This document shows, in pieces, positions 1 to 5,548 of a stretch of 5,992 nucleotides of DNA. The position numbers were made by a program, and so were the translations under genes. The notes below the pieces were generated by a model that saw only the letters and a program-made list of their open reading frames with translations, had not been told where the DNA came from and ran no database searches. Position 1 is the stretch's first letter. Every line of letters starts with the position of its first letter. Source of the DNA: Deltaproteobacteria bacterium. GTDB taxonomy: Bacteria > Desulfobacterota_B > Binatia > Binatales > Binataceae. The stretch covers positions 1 through 5,992 of the forward strand of contig JAKAVX010000183.1 in assembly GCA_021827465.1 (NCBI GenBank), written 5' to 3'.

Positions 1-1469
1 CGAATCAGCGCACCGCGCGCGAGAACGTCGACGATCTCTGCGATCCGGGCAGCTTTGTCGAGTACGGCCCGCTGGCTATCGCGGCGCAGCGCCGGCGGCG
101 AACCCTCGAAGACCTGATCAAGCGCACCCCGGCTGACGGGCTCGTCGCCGGTATCGGCACGGTGAACCGCGAACTCTTCGGCGAGGAGAACTCGCGATGC
201 ATCCTGATGTCGTACGACTACACCGTGCTTGCCGGCACCCAGGGCCAGCAGAACCATCGCAAGAAGGACAGGATGTTCGAACTTGCCGATAAGTGGCAGC
301 TTCCGGTCGTGTTCTTCACGGAGGGCGGCGGCGGACGCCCAGGCGACACTGACAGCCTTGGCGTCGCCGGACTGGACTGTCTTGCCTTCACCTACTGGGG
401 CCAGCTTAGCGGCCTGGTGCCGCTGGTCGGGATCAATTCCGGCAAATGCTTCGCCGGCAACGCCGCGCTGCTCGGATGCTGCGACGTGGTGATCGCGACG
501 GCGAATTCGAATATCGGGATGGGCGGACCGGCGATGATCGAAGGTGGCGGACTGGGAATCTTCCGCCCCGAGGAAGTCGGCCCGATGGACGTGCAGGTGC
601 CCAACGGCGTCGTCGATATCGCGGTCGCAGACGAGGCCGAGGCGGTGCAGGTCGCGCGCAAGTACCTGTCGTATTTCCAGGGCGCGGTCAGCGGATGGCA
701 ATCGGTCGATCAGCGGATGCTGCGCGGGATAATTCCCGAGAACCGGCTTCGCATCTACGACGTCCGCTCGGTTATCGAAACGATGGCGGACACAGGCTCG
801 GTGCTTGAATTGCGCAAGCATTTCGGGCTCGGGATGGTAACGGCGCTTATCAGGATCGAAGGACGGCCGCTCGGCGTGATAGCGAACAACCCGTCCCATC
901 TGGCCGGCGCGATCACCAGCGACGGAGCCGACAAAGCCGCGCGCTTCATGCAGCTATGCGACGCGTTCGACATCCCGATCCTGTTCCTGTGCGACACGCC
1001 GGGAATCATGGTCGGCCCGGAAGTGGAGAAGACCGCGCTGGTGCGCCATGCGGCGCGGATGTTCGTGGTCGGCTCGAACATAACCGTGCCGTTTTTCACG
1101 ATAATCCTGCGCAAGGGCTACGGGCTCGGCGCGCAGGCGATGGCGGGTGGAGGGTTCAAGGCTCCCTTCTTCACCGTCTCATGGCCGACCGGAGAATTCG
1201 GCGGGATGGGACTGGAAGGTGCGGTGAAGCTCGGCTTTCGCAAAGAGCTGGCCGCGGTCGAGGACCCGGCCGAGCGCAAGAGTCTTTTCGACACGATGGT
1301 TGCGCGGATGTACGAGCACGGCAAGGCGGTCAACACCGCCTCGCACTTCGAAATCGACGACGTGATCGATCCCGCCGATTCGCGCCGATGGATCAGCGCG
1401 GCGCTGCGCTCGGCGCCCGCGCCCGAGCCTCGCGTCGGAAAGAAACGCCGCTGCATCGACACCTGGTGA
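1..1469 (+). CDS. Acyl-CoA carboxylase, carboxyltransferase domain (5'-truncated by window edge)
   Basis: This is the carboxyltransferase part of a biotin-dependent acyl-CoA carboxylase (acetyl/propionyl-CoA carboxylase beta type), which moves carboxyl from carboxybiotin to an acyl-CoA in the cytoplasm. Complete codons begin at base 3 and give 488 residues before TGA at 1467-1469. The frame is open to the left edge and begins with the usual family N-terminal pattern (TARENVDDLCDPGSFVEYG). The GTG at 162 lies inside the conserved GIGTVNRELFG stretch and is not the start. Visible motifs, numbered from base 3: EGGGGRPGDT (~107-116, N-lobe oxyanion/biotin-site glycine loop), GMGGPAMIEGGGLG (~172-185), DTPG (331-334), YGLGAQAM (373-380, C-lobe oxyanion loop) and MGLEGAV, ending in the typical RRCIDTW. 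The EGGGGRPGDT loop differs from the GGAR loop of classical PccB. From memory it matches a subgroup in which biotin carboxylase, BCCP and this domain form one chain of roughly 1,000+ residues, so the missing 5' part may encode those domains. Substrate cannot be assigned. Confidence 0.93.
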   Translation, partial: NQRTARENVDDLCDPGSFVEYGPLAIAAQRRRRTLEDLIKRTPADGLVAGIGTVNRELFGEENSRCILMSYDYTVLAGTQGQQNHRKKDRMFELADKWQLPVVFFTEGGGGRPGDTDSLGVAGLDCLAFTYWGQLSGLVPLVGINSGKCFAGNAALLGCCDVVIATANSNIGMGGPAMIEGGGLGIFRPEEVGPMDVQVPNGVVDIAVADEAEAVQVARKYLSYFQGAVSGWQSVDQRMLRGIIPENRLRIYDVRSVIETMADTGSVLELRKHFGLGMVTALIRIEGRPLGVIANNPSHLAGAITSDGADKAARFMQLCDAFDIPILFLCDTPGIMVGPEVEKTALVRHAARMFVVGSNITVPFFTIILRKGYGLGAQAMAGGGFKAPFFTVSWPTGEFGGMGLEGAVKLGFRKELAAVEDPAERKSLFDTMVARMYEHGKAVNTASHFEIDDVIDPADSRRWISAALRSAPAPEPRVGKKRRCIDTW

Positions 1470-1772
1470 ATCGCCGCGCATAAGGGCGTTCACCCGGCCG
1501 AAACGTCGCGCTGCGGCGCTATCCTGGCGATTTGCCACGAGGCGGTTTTGGGTCGCATCCGCCTGCATGATAAAAGTGGGTTAGTGTAGTGTTCCGGAAA
1601 TATTCTCACGGCGGGCACAAGTGGCATGAGATTCTTCGCTCCGGCAGCCTCCGCTCAGAATGACAAATAAAAGCAGGCGCTTGTGTCATTCTGAGCGAAG
1701 CGAAGAATCTCATTCCACAGACGCGTAAGTCGTTAACTTATCTGCGGAACACCACGTTAGGCGAGGTTTGTC
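1470..1772. other. 303-bp intergenic spacer with repeat element
   Basis: No convincing gene lies between the carboxyltransferase stop and the phosphofructokinase start. The left part (1470-1620) has only a weak 6-bp stem with a 13-nt loop (AGGCGG at 1540-1545 with CCGCCT at 1559-1564) and no T-run, so no confident terminator. The middle (1621-1718) is a long imperfect inverted repeat, listed separately. The last 54 bases (1719-1772) must hold the leader of the downstream gene. A ribosome binding site (AGGCGAGG, ending at 1766, six bases before ATG 1773) is clear, but no good sigma-70 promoter can be picked out by eye. The region is visibly more AT-rich than the flanking genes. Confidence 0.6.
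1621..1718. repeat. Long imperfect inverted repeat (REP/MITE-like hairpin)
   Basis: The left arm is 1621-1665 and the right arm 1684-1718, separated by 18 bases. The right arm (35 nt) is the reverse complement of the left arm with two mismatches, except that the left arm carries an extra 10-base block (CCGGCAGCCT, 1641-1650). Each arm contains the core ATTCTTCGCT...CTCAGAATGACA and its complement, so 33 of 35 positions can pair. Neither arm is coding, and the element sits wholly between two genes. The core resembles a short palindromic repeat I recall from intergenic regions of many unrelated bacterial genomes; that recollection needs a search. There is no T-tract after the stem, so it is not a typical intrinsic terminator, although an RNA copy of it would fold strongly. 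Confidence 0.85.
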
Positions 1773-3053
1773 ATGCAGCGCGACGGTCGTCATCAGGAGA
1801 CCCTTGCGATCCTTGTCGGGGGCGGCCCTGCTCCCGGAATCAACGGCGTCATAGCTTCGGCCACGATCGAAGCGGTGAACCGCGGAATGCGGGTTCTCGG
1901 ATTGCTTGACGGCTACCGATGGCTCGTCAAGGGCGACGCCTCGCACGTGATGGAACTCAACCTCGGCAACGTCAGCCGGATTCACTTCACGGGCGGGTCC
2001 ATCCTGCGCACCTCGCGCACTAATCCCGCCGGCGACGAGGCCGGCCTCGAGCGCGCGATCGCAACGCTTACCCAGCTCGGAGTCCGCTACCTCATCTGTA
2101 TCGGCGGCGACGATACGACCTATGGCGCGGCAAAAATCGCCGAGCGCAGCCAAGGTAAAATCGGCGTCGTAACGGTGCCGAAGACCATAGACAACGATCT
2201 GCCACTGCCCGAGAACGCACCGACCTTTGGCTTCGAGACCGCGCGCAGCGTCGGCACCACGATCGTCGAGGCGCTGATGGAGGACGCGCGCACGACCGGC
2301 AGATGGTACCTCGCGGTCTCAATGGGCCGGAAGTCGGGCTCGCTCGCGCTCAGCATGTGCAAGTCCTCGGGCGCGACGCTTGCGGTCATCCTGGAGGAGT
2401 TCGGCGAGCAGAAGTTCGATCTCTCGATGGTCGTGGACATTATCGTCGGCGCGATGATCAAGCGCCTTGCCGTTGGCCGCAACGATGGCGTCGCGATTAT
2501 CGCGGAAGGAATCGCCGAGCGGGTCGAGACCAACATGCTGCCCGATCTGTCGCGCCTGGCGCGCGACGCGTACGGCCACGTGCGTATCGCGGACATTCCG
2601 ATAGGCCTGCTGTTGCGCGACCAGTTGCGCGCGACGCTCGAACAGATCGGGATTGACCTGAGCGTGGTTACGAAGGACATCGGCTACGAACTGCGATGCG
2701 CCAAGCCGCTGCCCTTCGACATCGAATACACCCGCACGCTCGGTTACGGCGCGGTGCGCTACCTTCTCGGTGGCGGTTCGGGCGCACTAGTCGCGATCAC
2801 GGGCGGGCGTGTAACGCCGGTCGATTTCCACGATCTCCTCGATCCGGCGACGGGCCGGATACGGGTGCGAATGGTGGACATCGCGACCGAGTCGTACGAA
2901 GTCGCGCGCTCGTACATGATGCGGCTCGAGCTCGAGGACTTCGAGGAACCAAAGCTTTCGCGCCTTGCCGCGCAGTCGAGCCTCTCCGCCGAAGAGTTCA
3001 AGGCGAGATTCCTTCCTGCCGTGCAGGCGACTAGCTCTCATCGCGGGCAATAA
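1773..3053 (+). CDS. pfp: 6-phosphofructokinase, probably pyrophosphate-dependent
   Basis: A cytoplasmic glycolytic enzyme of 426 residues that phosphorylates fructose 6-phosphate to fructose 1,6-bisphosphate. PFK-family motifs are in order: GGGPAPGINGVI (16-27), GGSILRTSR (74-82), IGGDDT (110-115), PKTIDND (136-142, with D140 matching the catalytic base D127 of E. coli PfkA), MGR (184-186) and a C-terminal LGYGAVRYLLGG segment. Two positions decide the phosphoryl donor. D114 replaces the glycine at E. coli G104, and K137 replaces the glycine at G124; both are the established signature of PPi-dependent PFKs (EC 2.7.1.90), which work reversibly. PPi dependence is therefore inferred from residues, not shown. 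The length exceeds the ~320 residues of PfkA and suits the longer PPi/mixed PFK clades. The ATG at 1773 is supported by AGGCGAGG six bases upstream. The gene stands alone between two spacers of 303 and 116 bp. A purely ATP-dependent member of the same clade is the main alternative. Confidence 0.94.
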   Translation: MQRDGRHQETLAILVGGGPAPGINGVIASATIEAVNRGMRVLGLLDGYRWLVKGDASHVMELNLGNVSRIHFTGGSILRTSRTNPAGDEAGLERAIATLTQLGVRYLICIGGDDTTYGAAKIAERSQGKIGVVTVPKTIDNDLPLPENAPTFGFETARSVGTTIVEALMEDARTTGRWYLAVSMGRKSGSLALSMCKSSGATLAVILEEFGEQKFDLSMVVDIIVGAMIKRLAVGRNDGVAIIAEGIAERVETNMLPDLSRLARDAYGHVRIADIPIGLLLRDQLRATLEQIGIDLSVVTKDIGYELRCAKPLPFDIEYTRTLGYGAVRYLLGGGSGALVAITGGRVTPVDFHDLLDPATGRIRVRMVDIATESYEVARSYMMRLELEDFEEPKLSRLAAQSSLSAEEFKARFLPAVQATSSHRGQ

Positions 3054-3079
3054 GCGCCGGCGCTCGCGCCGTCGGCGCT
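3053..3079 (+). terminator. GC-rich hairpin at the end of the phosphofructokinase gene
   Basis: A 10-bp stem (3053-3062 with 3070-3079, one G-T wobble) and a 7-nt loop start on the last base of the TAA stop codon. No U-run follows directly, only a mildly T-rich stretch (CTTCTCTTGTTCT) some 16 bases on. It may be a weak or factor-assisted terminator, or it may protect the 3' end of the mRNA. GC-rich sequence produces such stems easily, so confidence is low. Confidence 0.35.
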
Positions 3080-3169
3080 GGCGTGCGTCCCCGCGCTTCT
3101 CTTGTTCTGCCGCACCCGGCTGCGCTACATCAGCAGAACTTCACGAACGTCCGCTTCAAGGGAACTTCA

Positions 3170-4195
3170 ATGGCAGAGATAAAAAACCGGCAATGGCTGC
3201 TGGCCGCGCGGCCGCACGGACAAATCAAGGAAAGCGACTTCCGCTGGAACGAAACCGCCGTCGCTCCGCTCGAAGACGGCCAGGTCCTGGTCCGCAACCT
3301 CGCGTTCTCGTTCGACCCGACGCAGCGCGGATGGATGTCGATGGACACCTACATCCCGGCGATCCCGCTCGGGCAGGTGATGCGCGCGGGCGCGATCGGA
3401 CAGGTCGTCGAGTCGCGCCGGTCGGACTTTGCCAAGGGCGACCTGGTGCAGGGAATGTTCGGATGGGAGGACTACACGGTCAGCGACGGCGGAGGGCTGA
3501 TGGGCCTGCGCAAGCTCGCGCCCGGCACCGATCCGCTGCTCGCGCTTTCATTGCTCGGCATCACGGGATTGACCGCTTACTTCGGGACGCTCTCAATCGG
3601 ACAGCCCAGGGCGGGCGATACGTTCGTGGTCTCGGGCGCGGCCGGCGCAACCGGTTCGGTCGCGGGAATGATCGCGAAAATAAAGGGGTGCCGCGTCGTT
3701 GGAATCGCCGGCGGAGCGGAGAAGTGCAATTGGCTCACGCGTGAAGCGGGCTTCGACGCCGCAATCGACTACAAGAACGAGAACGTCCGCGAGGCGCTCG
3801 CGCGCCACTGCCCCAAGGGAATCGACGTATATTTCGACAACGTCGGCGGCGAGATCCTCGATCTGGTTCTGGCGCGGCTGGCGGACGGCGCGCGGGTAAT
3901 CCTGTGCGGCGCCATCTCGCGCTACAGCGATCCGAGCGGCGTCTTCGGACCGGGCCCGAAAAACTACTTCAACCTGATCTTCCACGGCGCCCGGATGGAA
4001 GGTTTCCTCGTCTTCAAGTTCGCAAAACAGTTTCCCGAGGCGACCGCGGAACTCTCGAAATGGCATGCGGAGGGAAAGATCCTGAACAAGCTCGACCTAC
4101 AGCGAGGACTCGAGAACGCGCCGAAGACCCTGGCCCGCCTGTTCACCGGCGCCAACTTCGGCAAGCAGCTTCTCAAGCTCGCCGATCCGAACTGA
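3170..4195 (+). CDS. NADP-dependent oxidoreductase, MDR family (CurA / prostaglandin reductase type)
   Basis: A 341-residue medium-chain dehydrogenase/reductase of the zinc-independent leukotriene B4 dehydrogenase/curcumin reductase group. Enzymes of this group use NADPH to reduce the C=C bond of alpha,beta-unsaturated ketones and aldehydes. Visible landmarks are an N-terminal GroES-like domain starting NRQWLLAARPHG (6-17), SFDPTQRGWM (47-56), GITGLTAYFG (130-139), the Rossmann dinucleotide loop SGAAGATGSVAG (155-166), DAAIDYK (196-202), YFDNVGG (221-227), and a C-terminal RMEGFLVFKF segment (275-284). No zinc-binding cysteine cluster is present. The frame stays open upstream to 3083, but ATG 3170 is chosen because AAGGGA (3158-3163) sits at good spacing and the protein then begins as relatives do. 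It is preceded by a 116-bp spacer, so it probably has its own promoter, though none is obvious. The end faces the convergent EthD-like gene across a hairpin. The substrate is unknown; detoxification of reactive enones is the usual proposal. Confidence 0.95.
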   Translation: MAEIKNRQWLLAARPHGQIKESDFRWNETAVAPLEDGQVLVRNLAFSFDPTQRGWMSMDTYIPAIPLGQVMRAGAIGQVVESRRSDFAKGDLVQGMFGWEDYTVSDGGGLMGLRKLAPGTDPLLALSLLGITGLTAYFGTLSIGQPRAGDTFVVSGAAGATGSVAGMIAKIKGCRVVGIAGGAEKCNWLTREAGFDAAIDYKNENVREALARHCPKGIDVYFDNVGGEILDLVLARLADGARVILCGAISRYSDPSGVFGPGPKNYFNLIFHGARMEGFLVFKFAKQFPEATAELSKWHAEGKILNKLDLQRGLENAPKTLARLFTGANFGKQLLKLADPN

Positions 4196-4201
4196 CCGGC
4201 A

Positions 4202-4242
4202 CGCGTCGCGAGCGGCGGTGCGATGCCGCCGCGCGCGACGCG
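4202..4242. terminator. Strong hairpin between convergent genes, likely bidirectional terminator
   Basis: Bases 4202-4210 pair perfectly with 4234-4242 (CGCGTCGCG/CGCGACGCG). After one A-G mismatch, 4212-4218 pair with 4226-4232, leaving a 7-nt loop (TGCGATG). This gives 16 base pairs in 41 bases. It begins six bases after the plus-strand oxidoreductase stop and ends 12 bases before the 3' end of the minus-strand gene. On the plus strand it is followed by a pyrimidine run with several Ts (TTCCTTTCC). Its position between converging genes supports termination in both directions, although a classical U-run is missing. Confidence 0.7.
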
Positions 4243-4254
4243 GACGTTCCTTTC

Positions 4255-5034
4255 CTACGGCAGGAAACTGTCGACGAGGTTTTGCTTGAGCGAGACGTTA
4301 AGCCATCCCCCGATAACGTTTCCGAGCGGCGACCAGGTGAAGCGGATTCGCGTCTCCTCGTCCACCATGTCCGCGATATAAGCCTTCGAACTCATCCCGA
4401 GTTCCGTAAGCCGCACCCATCGGTTCGGCTTCAAGGGCGAGCCGGGCTCCTCGGGCACGCGGATCGTTCGCCACGTCCGGTAATGCTTCATGCCGGGCAG
4501 TTGCTTGCCTTCGCGGGTGTGATGGCCGAGATACCAGTCCTCGCCGTCGACCAGCGAAATCCCCGGTGGATAGGAGAAGCAGTAGCTGTCGATGAAGATT
4601 TCCTCGTCCTCGTCGATAACCGGCCTTCCCTTCGGCCACCAGAGTTGCAGCGTCATGTACTTGTACTGCTGCTGCGGGGCGTCGCGCAGCAGGTCGAATT
4701 CCGGCTCCTCGTTAAGAAACATGCACTCGAATTCGCCGAATCCAAGTTTCCCCGGCGCCGCCGGAGTCCAGAGTCCGGGCGCGGAACGGTACGCGGACTG
4801 CCATGCCTCGAAGTTCTCGAAGCAAAGCTCGGTTCTGCGCACGAATTGATCGAACGGGGTGGGCGCGCCGGAACTCGGATACGGGATGCCGACGTTGACC
4901 TGCGGCCACGATCGGTAGCGCACCACGCCGCGCAGCTTTTTTGCCTGCGGCACATGCTCGCCGAGGTACCAGGCCTCGCCGTCCGCGCGTGAAACCCCCG
5001 TTGGATAATTGAAACAGTGAACGAACCGGATCAT
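4255..5034 (-). CDS. EthD-domain-like protein with two tandem dimeric alpha/beta barrel repeats
   Basis: A 259-residue protein without signal peptide or membrane segment, so probably cytoplasmic. It resembles EthD-type dimeric alpha/beta-barrel proteins, a family named for a small protein needed for ethyl tert-butyl ether breakdown whose biochemical role is largely unsettled. The sequence is an internal duplication. Residues 6-43 (CFNYPTGVSRADGEAWYLGEH...) align without gaps with 151-188 (CFSYPPGISLVDGEDWYLGHH...) at 20 of 38 identities. Later VRRTEL (65-70) matches VRLTEL (207-212). Each repeat keeps D-G-E-x-W-Y-L-G-x-H and a downstream L-x-G-x3-Y-R-x-W. The frame runs upstream to 5148, but ATG 5034 is preferred: a perfect GGAGG lies eight bases upstream and the protein then begins directly with the fold (MIRFVHCFNYP). 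An ATG at 5049 is the alternative. TAG stop at 4255-4257. The gene is divergent from feoA and convergent with the oxidoreductase. No function can be assigned from sequence. Confidence 0.88.
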   Translation of the reverse strand: MIRFVHCFNYPTGVSRADGEAWYLGEHVPQAKKLRGVVRYRSWPQVNVGIPYPSSGAPTPFDQFVRRTELCFENFEAWQSAYRSAPGLWTPAAPGKLGFGEFECMFLNEEPEFDLLRDAPQQQYKYMTLQLWWPKGRPVIDEDEEIFIDSYCFSYPPGISLVDGEDWYLGHHTREGKQLPGMKHYRTWRTIRVPEEPGSPLKPNRWVRLTELGMSSKAYIADMVDEETRIRFTWSPLGNVIGGWLNVSLKQNLVDSFLP

Positions 5035-5042
5035 TTGCCCTG

Positions 5043-5047
5043 CCTCC
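5043..5047 (-). promoter_or_regulatory. Ribosome binding site GGAGG deciding the EthD-like start
   Basis: On the minus strand GGAGG is followed by eight bases and then ATG at 5034. It overlaps the competing upstream ATG at 5049, whose own upstream sequence has only a weak AGG about four bases away. This makes 5034 the better start. Confidence 0.75.
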
Positions 5048-5219
5048 ATGCACCTGCGATCGCTTCCGCCATTCTCATTGCTGGTCAATCTTTCGAATCG
5101 CGCCGGCGCGAGCCGTCGCCGCCGAGCGCGCACGACACTTCGAGCCAATCCTGAGCCGAATCAGCCTCGAACTGCAAACGCGCTCGCTGACCCCCTTTCC
5201 GCAAGCCAACTCGTGCCCC

Positions 5220-5248
5220 TTGCTTCTTGATGGCGAGATATTGATAAT
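5220..5248 (+). promoter_or_regulatory. Candidate sigma-70-type promoter for feoAB
   Basis: TTGCTT (5220-5225, three of six to TTGACA) and GATAAT (5243-5248, five of six to TATAAT) are separated by 17 bases. The -10 lies inside the Fur box, so bound Fur would block RNA polymerase. Transcription would begin near 5255, giving a leader of about 65 bases to the preferred feoA start. The -10 match comes from the same bases as the Fur palindrome, so it could be partly coincidental. Confidence 0.5.
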
Positions 5249-5259
5249 GATTATCAATA
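5239..5259. promoter_or_regulatory. fur box: Fur box (perfect 10-1-10 palindrome)
   Basis: The half-sites TATTGATAAT and ATTATCAATA flank a central G at 5249 as a perfect inverted repeat. The inner 19 bases (5240-5258) fit the classical 9-1-9 Fur-box layout and contain GATAAT and ATTATC hexamers as in the consensus. The site stands out as AT-rich in a GC-rich region and sits directly before feoA, a typical Fur target. Fur with Fe(II) would be expected to bind here and repress feoAB when iron is sufficient. Confidence 0.9.
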
Positions 5260-5319
5260 ACGAGCGTGGCTTGCGGCTTGTCCGTTCCAGTGCCTGCCAC
5301 GCCGATGAGCGCGCTGAAA

Positions 5320-5547
5320 ATGTCACTTAATCAGGTTCCCAGCGGCCAAGGGGCCGTGATCAGAGAGATCAACGCCGGCGAGCATCTGTTGCAGCGCATG
5401 ATTGCGCTCGGTCTTCGGCGCGGACGCAGGGTTTTCGTGATTCGCCGCGCGAATTACCAGGGTCCCCTGCACGTTCGCGTAGGAATGACGGAGATGATGA
5501 TTCGGCGCAGTGACGCCGACACTGTCGAAGTGGCCGTCGACGCCTGA
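5320..5547 (+). CDS. feoA: FeoA, ferrous iron transport accessory protein
   Basis: A small cytoplasmic SH3-like protein that works with FeoB in Fe(II) uptake. With the start at 5320 it has 75 residues, the usual FeoA length. The sequence follows the family pattern: SLNQVPSGQGAVIREI, then RMIALGLRRGRRV (the conserved R-x2-x-LG-x3-G segment), PLHVRVG and a closing I-R-R-S-D-A-D-T-V-E-V. The start is uncertain: ATG 5305 (80 residues) and GTG 5266 (93 residues) are in frame, and none of the three has a strong ribosome binding site. GTG 5266 would leave only about ten bases of leader from the proposed transcription start, so it is unlikely. The TGA at 5545-5547 is one base before the feoB ATG, indicating translational coupling. 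The Fur box 61 bases upstream predicts induction under iron limitation. Confidence 0.9.
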   Translation: MSLNQVPSGQGAVIREINAGEHLLQRMIALGLRRGRRVFVIRRANYQGPLHVRVGMTEMMIRRSDADTVEVAVDA

Positions 5548-5548
5548 A

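Larger units (their letters stand above)
5035..5319. promoter_or_regulatory. Divergent intergenic region between the EthD-like gene and feoA
   Basis: About 285 bases separate the two start codons and must hold the promoters of both genes. The feoA-proximal part contains a Fur box and a candidate promoter, listed separately. Near the EthD-like gene I see only its ribosome binding site, a 14-bp perfect GC palindrome (5098-5111, TCGCGCCGGCGCGA) of doubtful meaning, and a lone TTGACC on the minus strand with no matching -10. Short open frames here do not look coding. Confidence 0.6.

Noticed and set aside
1681..1708. Possible promoter (TTGTGT and AAGAAT) inside the right arm of the inverted repeat
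   Set aside because: The matches are weak (three and four of six), the spacing is 16 bases, and the bases are explained by the repeat itself.
3102..3131. Possible promoter before the oxidoreductase (TTGTTC with TACATC)
   Set aside because: Both elements match poorly and the spacing is 18 bases; there is not enough to call a promoter.
3083..3169. N-terminal extension of the oxidoreductase from 3083
   Set aside because: The extension does not resemble the family, and ATG 3170 has a good ribosome binding site and the expected N-terminus.
2965..3744. A 259-codon plus-strand open frame across the phosphofructokinase/oxidoreductase junction
   Set aside because: It overlaps two well-supported genes in a different frame and its translation is arginine-rich low-complexity sequence without recognisable motifs.
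3904..4992. A 362-codon plus-strand open frame opposite the EthD-like gene
   Set aside because: It overlaps the end of the oxidoreductase gene in another frame and lies antisense to a protein with clear internal repeats. Its translation is rich in R, A, P and G with no domain pattern, as expected for a shadow frame in GC-rich DNA.
5098..5111. 14-bp perfect palindrome TCGCGCCGGCGCGA
   Set aside because: It is made only of alternating G/C-type sequence in a GC-rich region, and short palindromes of this kind are common by chance; no link to a known regulator.
4255..5148. Longer version of the EthD-like protein starting at 5148
   Set aside because: The extra 38 residues are arginine-rich and unlike the fold, and the ATG at 5034 has a perfect GGAGG eight bases upstream.
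5075..5326. Minus-strand open frames and a short plus-strand frame (5048-5230) in the feo upstream region
   Set aside because: They overlap the Fur box and promoter region, have no ribosome binding sites and show no recognisable protein features.
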